Shown here piece by piece: positions 11,251-40,932 of a DNA stretch of 64,000 nt (position 1 is the stretch's first letter; each line of letters opens with the position of its first letter). The translations under genes and the position numbers were made by a program. The DNA comes from Diacronema lutheri (taxonomy: Eukaryota > Haptophyta > Pavlovophyceae > Pavlovales > Pavlovaceae). Below the pieces are notes generated by a model. The model was not told where the DNA came from. It was given only the letters and a program-made list of their open reading frames with translations, and did no database searches. The stretch lies in contig JAGTXO010000013.1 in NCBI GenBank assembly GCA_019448385.1, positions 496,001 through 560,000 on the forward strand, read 5' to 3'.

Positions 11251-11327
11251 CGAGCACACCACGCCGCCGCCGCCCGTGCAGCCGCGCCCGCGCGCCCCGC
11301 CGCTCCCAAACCCATCGACGGCGGCGA
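11251..11327. repeat. 77-bp direct repeat, copy 1
   Basis: Apparently identical to 11443-11519, offset 192 bp; both begin CGAGCACACCACGCCGCC. Confidence 0.9.
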
Positions 11328-11442
11328 AATGTGTGTGTTTCGTGGTGCCGGCGCAGTCGATGGGCAGGGGCGGCGAAGCGCGCGGAGCGCGGTCGCCAGA
11401 GCACGAGGACGCAGCCGTCGCGATAGAAGAAGAAGTCGTCGT

Positions 11443-11519
11443 CGAGCACACCACGCCGCCGCCGCCCGTGCAGCCGCGCCCGCGCGCCCCGCCGCTCCCA
11501 AACCCATCGACGGCGGCGA
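11443..11519. repeat. 77-bp direct repeat, copy 2
   Basis: Second copy of the block at 11251-11327. The 115 bp between copies contains a different sequence rich in GAAGAAG. Confidence 0.9.
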
Positions 11520-11573
11520 TGTTCTTTATTAGGTCTGCAAGTCAGCGCCAGCGGTGACGCCAAGCGTCGTTTT

Positions 11574-13836
11574 TCACCGGCGCTCGCCGGGAGCACGGCC
11601 AAAGACGATCATCGAGCGCCACGGCTCGTTGAGCGCATCCGTCAAGTTCCACTTCTCGCCCGAAATCGGTCGCCACGCCGTCTTCCACTCGCGCCCCCAC
11701 CGGTCGGTGTGCGGCACCTTGTCCGCAAACATGTCGTAGTGGATGTGTGTCTTCGCCTTGAGGCCCAGCTCGTTGCTGCGCAGCACGCGCTCGAGCATTT
11801 CGGGCGGCAGCTCCGACTCAATCGGCGCACAGCACCAAAAGTCGCCCCAGCGCGAGAGGGTGCGCTCGAACGCACCGTACTCCTCCTCGCCCATCCAACG
11901 CTGCGCATCGGGCGGCCTTGCAAGCAGGCGCAGCACGCGCGCACGCCGCGCCTCCGCCGAACCGACCGCTGCGAGCACCGCCGCGCGCGCGGCCTGCCGG
12001 CCCTGCGCCCCGACGTCGCCGTCGCCGTTGCCGCCGCCGTCGCCACTGCCGCCGCCGCTCGGCAGTTCGATCGCCACCTCGTACGTCGCGTCTGCGCGGC
12101 GCATCTCGGCAGGCAGCCTCGGGTTGCGCAAAAAGGACCACTCGCGCACGTGTGCCTCTGGCGTCGGCTTGATCCCGAGCTGCAGCGCGAGCACCATGTC
12201 CGCCGGGCAGTTCCAGATGGGCAGGTTCATCGAGGACCCGGGCGAGACGCCATCGTGCCTGTAGAAGAAGCGGTCAAGACCGCACACGAGCCTCGGCAGC
12301 ACGAGCAACCGACCCGTCGCATTCGCGAGCGCATACGCGTCGCGCAGCTGCGCGAGCTGGTGGTGCACGAGCGCAAAGTGCTCGGCGATCGTGAACTGCG
12401 GCAAACGCGGCGGGCGCGAGAGCGAGAAGGGGCGTGGCGTGTACAGCCGCGCCGGAATGTCCGGCTGGTAGGTGAGCACACCGGGCTGCACGTCGTAGTA
12501 AGCGGGCGCGTCCTCAAAGAGCATCGCCTCGCGCAGCCTGTGCCGCTTCCCTTCGTCCATCGAGTTGATGTACGTCGTGTGCAGCGCGTACGGCTCGAGA
12601 CCCAGCTTGAACGGGAGGCCCTCTGCGTTGAACTGATGACCGCCGCAGAAGGTGGAGACTGGCAGCACGCCGCACCAGAGCAGGCCCGAATAGCACGGCC
12701 ACAGCTCGCCGCCGCTGCGCGTCGCCGTCGACGTGCCGCCGCGGCGCTTGGCCATCTGGTCAAAGACGGCCTGAAGGACCTCGATTCGTCGGGAAACGCG
12801 ACGGGCGCGCGCGGTCGGGCGCAGCTGCCGGGCGCAGCGCACGCAAGGGGCGCGCGGCTGCCGGCGCCATGCACTGCCTCCGCGCGTGCGCTCTGACCTG
12901 GTCCCAGTGCATCGGATGCCGGATCATGTGCTCCGCCCACTCGGCGACGAGTGCGCGCGCCGAGCTGCGCAGCAGCACGAGGCCCACGTTGAGGCTCGCC
13001 TTGCGCGCCTCGCCGCCGAGCTCGAGGCCGCCGTTCGTGCGCGTGGTCGAGAGGAGGTCCGCGGTGGCGAGCACGTCAGCCTCGGGGTAGCGCGCGAAGA
13101 CGGGCCGCGGGTCGCGCATGAAAATGTTGTCCACGTCCGAGAGGAGAACGTCAACTCCGTACTGCACGATCTGCGCGATGAGCGACGTCTTGAAGCTGCC
13201 CAGCTTGAGGTACTCGGTCTGCCCCTGCCCAGGCTCTGCACGTATCGTTGGGTGGGCGAGCAGCGCCTTTGGCGTGCTCATCATAAATGAGGCGACGTCG
13301 AGCGCATCGAACACGTCAAGCGCCGCGCGATCCATCGCGCCGAGCAGCAAGCACGTCACGTTTGCGCGCGCCAAATTGGACACCCAGCTCGTCGCAAAGT
13401 CGGCGTACTTGGCGTTGGCAAACGCGACGAACACAAGGCCGTGTTCGTCCGCAACCGAGCGTACGAGCGGCTCCGTCAGCTTCTGCACGATTTCACCGTC
13501 CGTCACGCGCTCGCAGCCGATCGGCACTCCGGGCACCGCGCGCGCACACCGCGCTGCGCGCGCCAGGCGGAGGCGCTCGCGCCACCCGACTTCGAGCGGG
13601 CGAGAGCCATACTCGCCGCGCTGGGCAGCCAATTGCCACGTGCCCGTCGTCGTCGTGCTCGAGCGCGCCACGGCCGTCGCCGCGGGCCGATCGAGTGGCG
13701 AGGCCGCCGCGTGCACGTGCCGCGCGTCGGTGCTCACCAAGCGGTCGCGCGCACTCGACGCGGTCAGCAAAAGTGTGATGCTCACGCCGACTGCCGATGT
13801 CACCAGCGCAACGAGCGCCATGGCGACCGCGCGCAT
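11574..13836 (-). CDS. GT77-like nucleotide-diphospho-sugar glycosyltransferase (XEG113-like)
   Basis: I join two exons, 13836-12898 and 12770-11574 (donor CAG/GTCAGA, phase 0), about 711 aa. The Met at 13836 gives a type-II signal anchor (VAMALVALVTSAVGVSITLLL), as in Golgi glycosyltransferases. The catalytic domain carries a DVD-type metal/sugar-nucleotide motif in LLSDVDNIFMRDP, preceded by LKLGSFKTSLIAQIV. It fits the nucleotide-diphospho-sugar transferase fold (GT77, arabinosyl/galactosyl transferases). Exon 2 holds the C-terminal part, with NAEGLPFKLGLEPYALHTTYIN. This region resembles the extension of plant XEG113-type arabinosyltransferases. It probably glycosylates cell-surface proteins such as Hyp-rich glycoproteins, and a Pro-rich surface protein is its neighbour. 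The acceptor sugar is unproven. It is divergent with the GT4 gene across 108 bp. Confidence 0.8.
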
Positions 13837-13944
13837 GTCCCCACTCCCCAACCCCACCCCAAGCCCCTTTCGCGCTAGTCGACGACCGCCATTGTGCAGC
13901 TTGAGACTTCCATTTTCTCGGATCGCCATTCGAACTCCGCGATC

Positions 13945-15732
13945 ATGTCGCGGGCGCGGAAGAGCAGCGACTTTGACGTTGACGGGCTGCTCTCGCCGCT
14001 CTCGCCCGGCCGGCCTCCGGTCAACGACAAAGACCTACGCATCGCCGTCTACTCGTCCAATTTTTTTACCGAGGACGGCGTGACGCTCACGTGCCGCCGC
14101 ATCATGTCGGACGTCAAGGCGCGGGGGGGAAGCATTCGCATCCTCACGACGGTGCCCACGAGCCGGAAGCGTGGGCCGGACCGGACGGTGCTGGACGACG
14201 AGATCATCCAGATCCCGGCGATGGACTTCCCAATGCCCTCGTACAAGCGGCCGGCCAACGCTGCGCAACTCGAGAGCGACGGGTACGTGGTCGGCAAGAT
14301 GCTCGGCCAGCGCGCGATGGCGGAGCTCAGCGCGTTCAGGCCGACGATCATGCACATCACGGCGCCGGACGGCGGCGGCCTCGCCGCAATCTCGTGGGCG
14401 TACCGCCACAACGTGCCGGTGCTGGCGACGTGGCACTCCAACTTCCACGAGTACACCAAGTTTTACCCGCTGCCCGCGCTGACCGCGCCGATCGTCCAGT
14501 TCTGGCTTCGCTTCTTCTACATGCAGACGCCGCTCATCCTCGTGCCGACCGCGCAGCTGCGCCTCGAGCTGGTCAGCAAGCTCGGGCTGAACCCGCGCCG
14601 GATGGGCGTGTGGGGTCGCGGTATCAATGGGCGCGTCTTCACGCCTGAGCTGCGCTCGGAGGCCTTCAGAGCGAAGCATGGGATCGACAACCAGACGGTG
14701 CTGCTCTGCTGGTCGTCGCGCATCGTCGTCGAGAAGCGCTTTGACATCTTCGTCGAGGTCATCCGTCGGTGCGCGCCGCGCGGTGAGCGCGCGCCGCGCG
14801 CGTGCGCGCGCCCCATGACACGGCGCGGTGCACTGCGCCTGTGGTGCGCAGGCTGACGTCAGACGGTTTGAAGGTGGCGACGCTGATCGCGGGCAAGGCC
14901 GTGGATGACTTGGGCGCGGGGCAGCTGCGGAGCGTACAGGCGACGCTGCCCAACGTCACGTACATTGGCTGGATGAAGGCGGACGAGCTCGCGGTCGTGT
15001 ACGCCTCGTCTGACATCCTCCTCTTCCCGTCGCCCGTCGAGACCTTTGGCAACGTGACGCTCGAGGCGATGGCGTCGGGCATGCCAGTCATCGTCGACGC
15101 TCAAAGCGGCTCGCACCTCGTCGAGGATGGTGCGCGCTGCCGCCCTGCGCACCGCATCGCGCGCGATGGCACCCGTCACGCCACGCACCGCATATCGCGC
15201 GATGGCACCCGTCACGCCACGCACCGCATCGCGCGATGGCACCCGTCACGCCACGCACCGCATATCGCGCGATGGCACCCGTCACGCCACGCACCGCATA
15301 TCGCGCGATGGCGCCCGTCACGCCACGCACCGCATATCGCGCGATGGCACCCGTCACGCCACGCACCGCATCGCGCGCGATGGCACCCGTCGCGAAGGCG
15401 TGCATGGCTTCACTGTACTCGGTGGCGACGTGGAAGGCTTCTACCAGGCGACCAGGAAACTATGCGAGCCGTCCGCCGCGCCACTGCGCAAGCGCATGGG
15501 CGAGGCGGGCCGCAGGCGCGCGCTCGAGCATTATGACAACGAGGCCAACACACAAGCGATGGTCGGGCACTACAAGGCCGTGATGGGCCGGCCGTCCTCG
15601 ACAATCCGAAAGCTCTCGCTCCGCTGGTTCTGGATCGACATCTTTGCAAACCTCGTGCTCGGCCTCTTCATCGGCGGCAGCTTTGTGATCAAATACTTTC
15701 TCACGCTTCTCTTTGCCCTGTTGCCCATCTAG
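13945..15732 (+). CDS. GT4 glycosyltransferase, SQD2-like (sulfoquinovosyltransferase candidate)
   Basis: I join three exons: 13945-14768, 14852-15129 and 15398-15732, 478 aa. Both donors are GTGCGC, in phases 2 and 1. The N-terminal GT-B domain shows RIAVYSSNF and PTIMHITAPDGGG, then LATWHSNFHEY. The C-terminal nucleotide-sugar site shows FPSPVETFGNVTLEAMASGMPV, with the E-x7-E pattern of GT4 enzymes, followed across intron 2 by HLVEDG-VHGF. This layout matches plant/cyanobacterial SQD2, which transfers sulfoquinovose to diacylglycerol. The final 45 residues add a hydrophobic helix (ANLVLGLFIGGSFVIKYFLTLLFALLP), so it is membrane anchored, unlike typical SQD2. No obvious transit peptide precedes it. 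Another lipid-modifying GT4 activity is the main alternative. Confidence 0.75.
15152..15397. repeat. 36-bp intronic minisatellite in the GT4 gene
   Basis: About seven copies of a 34-36-bp unit (GCGCGATGGCACCCGTCACG...) fill nearly the whole of intron 2 (15130-15397). The last copy merges with the acceptor GCGAAG. Confidence 0.95.
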
Positions 15733-15899
15733 GTGCCCCCCCTCCCCCCAAAAAAATCCGCAATCGCCTCACGGCCTGAGGCGGTCAGGCCGCATCCGCG
15801 CCGCGGCGAGCGGACCGGTTCACACAGAGGGGAAACGGAAAAAGGTTGGAGCGCCACTGGAGCCTCCATGCACAAAGTAACCATGCCGTGATAACCGAC

Positions 15900-18629
15900 A
15901 TGAGCCGAGCGAACGCGCTCGACAACACGCGCACGATGGGCGACATGGAGCGCGTCGCACTGCGCACCGTCGTGAGCAGCGCCAGGGTGCCTGCGCGCAA
16001 TGTTGAGGAGCACGCGCTTCTACGGCGGCCGCCGCCCAGGGCCTCGAGGCCAAACGTCGCACAGGAAGCTTCCTCGCGCGCGCAGGCGAGGCAACCGGTG
16101 TCTGATGCGGTCATTGCGATGCTCAACGCGCGCGCGCACATCGAGCGTCGCCCCGCAGCTGCTGCGCGCGGTCTGGCCAACGCAATGGCTCGCCGGCACG
16201 AGCATGCGTTCGAATCGCGCGAGCGCAAAGCTCCGCGCACGGTATCAAATCGGTCGTGGCGGCTGACCGCGCGGCTCGCAGCGGCGAGCGAGAAGGCGGC
16301 GGCGCTCATGAACGCGCCGTGCGCGGTGCAGCTGCCGCCGCAAAGCCTTCTCACGCTCGAACGCTCCGAGGCGCTCTCGACGGCTGGACCCATGCCTGCG
16401 ACGTATCTGCACCTCCCCCGTCGCGTGCCACATATCATCGGCACCCAGCCGATCCGCGCGCCGCGTGCCGCGGGCTCGCCGGCGCGGCCGAGCACGGCTG
16501 GCGCGGTGGTGAGCAATCGCATACTAGGCTCAACGCCGTCCAGCCGCCGCCGGCCCGACGCGTCCGCGCACGACCCGCTCGAGGCCGCGCTCGCGCCGCA
16601 GTGGTCTGAGTTCATTGGCGAGGCGCGGCGCGACCTGGGGGCGCACGCACGGCTGCTGTCAGCATCGGCCGCTGCGCCCGCGCACGCGCGTGCGCAGGGA
16701 GCCGCGCGTATGGCGCGTCCGGCGACGGCCTCTACGCGGATGGCCGCTAGCGCTGCAGCGAGTGTGTTCGCGCCGCCTGCTCGGCTTCCGAGTGGAGTTG
16801 ATCTCGTCGCCGTCGGTGCTGCTGGTCGGGTTGGAGGCGACGCATGCGCCGCGGCGTGCGCGTGCGCGTTGCCGCAGGGCGTCGGCCTTCTCCCGCCGCG
16901 CGCCGGCCGAGGCCGCGCGCGCGTCGTCGCTGTGACCGCCGAGGGCGCGCGCGCGCTTGACGCGCGGGGTGGGCGCGGCAGGCTGCTGCCTTGCTCCGGC
17001 ATGCGCGTCGTCGCTGCTGACGGCTCGGTCCCTCTGTTGCCCAGGCAGGACGCGCACACGTGCGAGGTTGGCAACGGCGGGTGGGTTGGCCTGGGCCTCG
17101 GCGTGCCAGCCAGTGAGCGCACACCCGCGATCGGAGCAGGTGCTGGCGTGGGCACTGACGCCCTCGCGGCGCTCAACGATCCGGCGCGCAGACGCGACGC
17201 GCACAAGCTGTCAGAGGTGGCTCAAGCTCGCGCGCGCGCCGAGCGCGAGCGCGCGCCGAGCGCGCCTGTGCGCCGGCCGCGCATGGTGGACGCACGATGG
17301 CAGCCGCGCCTTTTCAGCAGGTTTGCGTCAGACGATGGCTCTGCGAGCAGCGGCGAGGGGTCAGGCCACTCCAGCGAGAGCGACGACAGCGTCGACGGCG
17401 ACGGTGACGCGCTGCTGCATCTCAGCGCCGCCGAACGCGCCGTCATCGAGGCGCTGGCGGCGCGACGCGCAGCCGAGTTCCGCGCGTGGCAGCTCGGCGG
17501 CGGCGCCTCCACCTCCTCCCCTGAGAGGAGGAGAGCGGCCGGTGTGCTGCGCGCGGGCGAGATGGACGGAGAGGCGGTATGCGCAGAGCACGCGGTCATC
17601 GCCAGCGTCTGCGCCGCCGCGGGCGCGCTCGGCGAGGCGAGCGCGGCGCACGCAGGCGCCGAGGCGCGCGCGGCGGATGCGGCGCGGAGGCAGCTTGCTG
17701 AGCACGAGATTGAGCTCGGCGCTCGCAAGAATGCGCCACCACCTCCGGCGGGCGGCATCGGCTGGGTGACGCGCACGCGTGCATTACACTCGACGGGCCT
17801 CGACGCGGCGACCACCTTTCAGCAGACGGTCAATGCCGCGCGCCACACGTCGTCGCGCTTGCGGATGAAATGGCTCGTGCTTGCTTCAGAGATTGAGACT
17901 GTCGGGCCGGCTGCGCCCACACGGCAGCGCAGGCGGCGCGCAGCCTCTGCGGCACTCAGCCGCAAGGTGTACCGCAACCCGGCGCTGCCCAAGGAGGCCA
18001 CGCGACCGCGCGAGGCAGCCGCGCGCCGCGCCGCCGCGCTCGCGAGCAACGATGGCGGCAGTTGCGCGACGGCGCTCGGCGCCAGCGGAGAGCCACCCGC
18101 CCTCCCGCCGCCCGGCGTGCGCCACGGCGTGCTGCGCGTGACGGCGGCGTGCACAGAGGCCGACTGGGGAAGCCACGTGCGCTGCCTCGCCTCTGTCGCC
18201 GCGATCGCATCGCTTGCTGTGCCCGAAGCGTCCAATGCACTCGACGGCGATGACGGCGCGGCGTCGCGTCGACCGCCGCCCCGCCGGCGCGTGCCGCCCC
18301 CAAGCGAGGCTGGTTGGCAACCGGCAGGCATACTCCCGCCGAGGCTTGCGCGCCTCTCTGCGCCGCACTCCTCGGCGCGCAGGCGCGACGCGCAGATGGC
18401 GACAGATGGAGCAGGGGCGGAGGAGGGCCTGGAGGCCGCTGCGCTCGAGCCTGGCCGCGCGGATGGTGCGTCGCTGCCGTCGACGTTGGGCGACGAGCAG
18501 CAGCGGGCGGAAGCAGAGAGCGACGGCGATGGGGCCGGCAGCGGCGGCGGACGGTCGCTGCGGAGCGATGAGGACGGCGACGGTGCGGCAGAGCCAGGAA
18601 CATCCTTTCCTGGCAACGAGTTCGTATAG
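15900..18629 (+). CDS. Unrecognised Ala/Arg-rich protein
   Basis: An uninterrupted frame of 909 codons from ATG at 15900. It has no hydrophobic segment and no domain I recognise. Residues 1-560 are basic and low complexity, with short ordered islands such as EAALAPQWSEFIGEARRDLG. An acidic Ser patch (GSGHSSESDDSVDGDGDALL) lies near residue 510. The segment around residues 640-720 is the most protein-like (TFQQTVNAARHTSSRLRMKW). Long open frames on the opposite strand show how permissive this GC content is, so the gene call rests on frame length and composition only. It follows the GT4 gene in the same orientation after 167 bp. Confidence 0.5.
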   Translation: MSRANALDNTRTMGDMERVALRTVVSSARVPARNVEEHALLRRPPPRASRPNVAQEASSRAQARQPVSDAVIAMLNARAHIERRPAAAARGLANAMARRHEHAFESRERKAPRTVSNRSWRLTARLAAASEKAAALMNAPCAVQLPPQSLLTLERSEALSTAGPMPATYLHLPRRVPHIIGTQPIRAPRAAGSPARPSTAGAVVSNRILGSTPSSRRRPDASAHDPLEAALAPQWSEFIGEARRDLGAHARLLSASAAAPAHARAQGAARMARPATASTRMAASAAASVFAPPARLPSGVDLVAVGAAGRVGGDACAAACACALPQGVGLLPPRAGRGRARVVAVTAEGARALDARGGRGRLLPCSGMRVVAADGSVPLLPRQDAHTCEVGNGGWVGLGLGVPASERTPAIGAGAGVGTDALAALNDPARRRDAHKLSEVAQARARAERERAPSAPVRRPRMVDARWQPRLFSRFASDDGSASSGEGSGHSSESDDSVDGDGDALLHLSAAERAVIEALAARRAAEFRAWQLGGGASTSSPERRRAAGVLRAGEMDGEAVCAEHAVIASVCAAAGALGEASAAHAGAEARAADAARRQLAEHEIELGARKNAPPPPAGGIGWVTRTRALHSTGLDAATTFQQTVNAARHTSSRLRMKWLVLASEIETVGPAAPTRQRRRRAASAALSRKVYRNPALPKEATRPREAAARRAAALASNDGGSCATALGASGEPPALPPPGVRHGVLRVTAACTEADWGSHVRCLASVAAIASLAVPEASNALDGDDGAASRRPPPRRRVPPPSEAGWQPAGILPPRLARLSAPHSSARRRDAQMATDGAGAEEGLEAAALEPGRADGASLPSTLGDEQQRAEAESDGDGAGSGGGRSLRSDEDGDGAAEPGTSFPGNEFV

Positions 18630-19030
18630 ATGGTCAAGCCAAATCCGATCAGGGGCACGATCGAGCGCCCCGAGTGCAGCGCGGGCCATTCGGAAGGACG
18701 TCCTTGTGAGGGAGCTCTTCGCGTTTGGCGAGCGGGGGAGCACGACGCGCAGCGTTGCTGCGGCGGCGTGCGGGCGGCGAGCAGCGGTCGGGCTGCTCGC
18801 GACGAGGCCGGAGCAGACGGCGCCGTGGCCGCCGGCGCAGGTGACGCGCGCCGACGAGCCGTAGCGAGCGTCCGTGATCCGCACGGCGGTTGGAGCGGGC
18901 CGGCTGGTGCGGCGCGCTCGGCCACGGGTGGCGGCGTGCACGGGCGTGCCGAATGCGGTACGCGTCGCCAGCCGCGCGCGACCTGGGCAGAGCCCGCAAA
19001 GCGTCGACCGCTGCGCGGCTCGGCCGTGCG
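18630..19030 (-). other. 3' flank of the giant Fanzor gene (candidate guide-RNA region)
   Basis: This 401-bp gap lies directly downstream of the Fanzor stop codon. It carries no coding sequence I can support. Fanzor/TnpB guide RNAs are known to derive from the 3' end of the ORF and the adjacent flank, so this is where one would be sought. I see no convincing hairpin by eye. Confidence 0.25.
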
Positions 19031-37945
<18,915 letters not shown>

Positions 37946-39852
37946 CTGCAGACTGTGGGCACGTCAGTGTCCGGATGGCGGCCCGGATGATACTTGGGAG
38001 AATTTACATGATGCCCTGGAGAATGCCCCGCTCTCCCACAACCAGGACCCGCCAGCGCGCCGAGCCTACTCGTTTGCCCGCGCCGCCTCTCTTTGCGCGC
38101 CCGAGCGCGGCCTCCGAGCGCGGCCAACGTCCTCCGGGGGCGTGCATCGTGGCTGCTCGGAGGGGCTGCGACGCGGCGAAAGCTCGCTGCGCGGCCGCAA
38201 CGTGAGCGCGCGCGCGCGGCCGCGCGCCGGCCTGCGCTGCTCTGCACGGCCGCGCGCCGGCCTGCGCAGCCTCGTCGCGCAGCGTGAGCGCGAGCGCGCG
38301 CGCGGTGAGCTCGGCGGATGGGTGCGCGGCGGCGTTGGCGGCGGGTGCGGCGGCAGGCTGGGCGGCGGGTTTGGACGGAGAGTGTCGGGGAAGAACGGGG
38401 CGCATCCTGGTTGGGAGTTGGACGGCGCCCACCACGCGCTGGCGGATCCTGGTTGCCACCACCACCAACCCCCCCCCCCCCCCCCCCCGGAGACGAGGAC
38501 CAGGGGCATGGCCGACTCGCTGCGCCGCACAGCGCGCGGCGCGCGGCATGCTGCGCGACCTCAGGCACATCCAGCCGCGCTCCGCGCACGCAACGCGCGC
38601 AATGCCGCGTTGCACTGCAGATGTGCACGTGCGGCTCTCACGCGCACTGTGTTGCACGAACGGCATCACGCCACCGAGCTGCGTCCGGACCACGCGCCGC
38701 GCGCAGGCGACCACACAGGGGCGCGCCGCGCCGCGCGTGCGCGCCCTCGCAACCGTTGCAGCACGCTCTGCCTTGCACTGCGCCGAGCCGCCGCGCGCTG
38801 TGCGCGTGCATGCAGGGCGCACGCGTGCGACGAAGCGCGCGCGCGGCGAGGCGCGCGGGCGGCTCGCTGCGCGGGCGGCAACGCGCCAAGCTGCGCCCAG
38901 ACCAGGCGCGCGCCCGCGAGTGCCACCGGGACGCACTGCCCCCGCCGGGGTCGCCGCGCGCTCTGTGTGTGCGCTCGCGCGCTGCGAGCGCGGCGGAACG
39001 TTCGTGCATGGCGCGAAGAGCGCGGCACCCGAAGACGGCTGCCCCGAGCCCGCGCCGGGTGGCAGCGAGCGGCGGCACCTCCTCGGCGAGCCCGCCCCGC
39101 GCCTTCCCCTCCACGTGGCGTTTTGAGGCAGACGGACACGCGCCCACACTGCGACTGGGCACGCTGCTCGAGGCAGACACGCACCCAACGCGCGCGCACC
39201 ACGCGCCCGCGTCGGCGGGCCGGTGTGAACGAGCGAGAGCTCGGTGTCGCCAACGGGGGCACGGGCGCGAGTTCGGTCCGCCTCTCGACGGACGCAGGCG
39301 ACGCTGCCGGGAACTTCCCCGACGCCTGCACATCCAGGGCTTCGAGGTACAGAGCTGGGCAACAGTGCCGCTCGTCACCGATGAGGCGGCCAAGCTTGCT
39401 ATCCTTGCTGCCCTCGGCTCCACCAAACAGCCGGGCGACCCAACGGTTCGTGATCGCCTGGCCGCCAGGTGCGAACCGCGTTCATGCAGGCGCTTCGCCC
39501 GCATTCTCCGCCCCGCTGCGGACGTCCGCCTGCCGGCCGCGAACACGGCCGGTGCGCGCTGCCGCCTGGCCCAACACGAAAACGCGCCCGCCCCCGAGGC
39601 CGCAGGTCCTACCTGCCCAAGCGCAGCCCAACGGCACGCAGACAGCCCGCCTTGGCAACCGACTCGTGCGCGAGCGCTCCGCCCTCCACAAGAGCCTGCC
39701 CCACGCCACCGCCGACGCGGAGCCAGCGCAGCCGACGCCCCTCCGCGACGCTCGCGCCGCAAGGCGCAAGGGCCCCGGCGAGACGGCGTCAACCAAGCCC
39801 GCCGCTGGCACAGCGCCGGCACCCGGAGCCCACCCCAAGCCCGCACGCCTCG

Positions 39853-39887
<35 letters not shown>
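39853..39887. repeat. poly-C tract (~35)
   Basis: An uninterrupted C run on the plus strand in an unassigned region. Confidence 0.9.
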
Positions 39888-39888
<1 letters not shown>

Positions 39889-40290
39889 ATCGGCGGACCG
39901 ATTGCGTTTTGGTGCGCCAGGCTCAAAGCGCCATCGCAGTGGCGGGCCCGCAGACGCAGACGCTGACATGCCCAACGCTGGGCACTGAGGCCGCAGGCCG
40001 GCCCTCCTGGACCTGGCGGGCGAGCTGCCCGCGCAGCGGCCACGCGAGCCTCGCACTGACCGTGGCGGTCGCTGCCACCGTGATAGCTGCGGGTGCGGCG
40101 GCCTTGGCCCCAACCCCATCATCCGTCTTCATCCCCGCCCTGCTCGCGCTCGCGGCCTACGTCGGCAATCCCTGCACCGGGATCCGCCCCGCGAAGTCCA
40201 CACAAGACTTATCCGTGCTGCACGCCAGCCGCGCGCGCCGACGCGCGCCGCTCCCACACGCTCACCTCCGTTTCCGCGGGCGGCCCAACG

Positions 40291-40338
40291 CCCCCCCCCC
40301 CCCCCCCCCCACCCCCCCCCCCCCCCCCCCCCCCCCCC
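40291..40338. repeat. poly-C tract (~47, one A)
   Basis: About 20 C, one A, then about 27 C, immediately 5' of a GGGCAG acceptor-like site. Confidence 0.9.
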
Positions 40339-40411
40339 GGGCAGGCGGCCATCGAGCCGCATTAGCACACCCGCCCGGGGCCTCCCGCCGCACCCGCAGC
40401 GGCTCGGCGCC

Positions 40412-40600
40412 TTGAATCCTCCCGTCCCCTGGGGTGAGGCCTTCAACCCGGGCCCAGCGCGCTCCGACTGCCTCACGCGCGCCAGCGCCAACCTCGGCGG
40501 CATGGTAGGCCCCGAGCGAAAAGCCGCACTTCTCGCCGTCCTCGTCAGGCGCAAGTACGTTATCCTGCTCCTACTGCCGACGCGGTTCCCGCGCGCGCGG
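40412..40600 (+). pseudogene. Possible non-LTR retrotransposon fragment (start of EEP endonuclease)
   Basis: The plus frame reads PWGEAFNPGP, then ASANLGGMVGPERKAALLAVL, then KYVILL before the frame loses coherence. Many LINE-type ORF2 proteins begin with an NPGP (2A-like) motif followed by an N-x-G-G/L strand and a D-I-I/V-L-L-QE strand of the AP-endonuclease fold. This is the same order, but only about 50 residues match and the catalytic residues are not reached. It reads as a truncated relic. A chance resemblance is possible. Confidence 0.35.
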
Positions 40601-40886
40601 ACTACTACGCCGGGCAGATCGCCGCAGACGCACGTAAGTGCACACGTGCGGACAAGGCGCACACGCTCGACGTCCAGTTAGCGCACGTGCACGTGCGCGC
40701 CACTGGTCACATTTAAGCGTCCGTGCTCGCCCACAGCGTCGCCATCCACAAGATGCGCGCTGGAGCCATCCAAGCAGGGCTCTGCCTGCTCGGCTTCCGC
40801 AAGGCAATTTGGGCCGCGGACAGCGGGCAGCGGACGGCGTGCGCGTGCGAGGTGCGAAAGGAGGAAGAAGGTAGGGAGAGTGGTGT

Positions 40887-40900
<14 letters not shown>

Positions 40901-40927
<27 letters not shown>
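40901..40927. repeat. GT microsatellite followed by poly-G tract
   Basis: A (TG)n run of about nine units at 40880-40900 passes into about 27 G. Confidence 0.9.

Positions 40928-40932
<5 letters not shown>

Larger units (their letters stand above)
10863..11557 (+). other. Gap with weak plus-strand ORFs and duplicated 77-bp block
   Basis: Between the surface-protein gene and the GT77 gene there is an AT-rich patch (10845-10890). A plus-strand frame from 10863 begins with a signal-like MLVLMFFILTALTSG, then runs 187 codons of basic low-complexity sequence. A second frame (11054-11557) spans two perfect 77-bp direct repeats. I see no family signature, so I do not assert a gene. Confidence 0.3.
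37946..40411. other. Non-coding or unassigned region with three C-tracts
   Basis: About 2.5 kb upstream of the giant gene. Overlapping low-complexity frames occur on both strands; the longest, on plus, has about 865 codons. None shows a domain. A possible hydrophobic helix (ALTVAVAATVIAAGAAAL) sits near 40060. Long C runs lie at 38468-38488, 39853-39887 and 40291-40338; the last is followed by GGGCAG, an acceptor-like context. The whole is probably decayed mobile DNA. Confidence 0.4.

Noticed and set aside
15152-15397. Regular repeats resembling a CRISPR array
   Set aside because: Units are contiguous with no unique spacers and sit within an intron of a eukaryotic gene; it is a minisatellite.
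17819-18925. A minus-strand frame with an apparent short hydrophobic stretch (IVPLIGFGLTIY)
   Set aside because: It is the antisense of the 3' end of the plus-strand gene and has no homology-like features.
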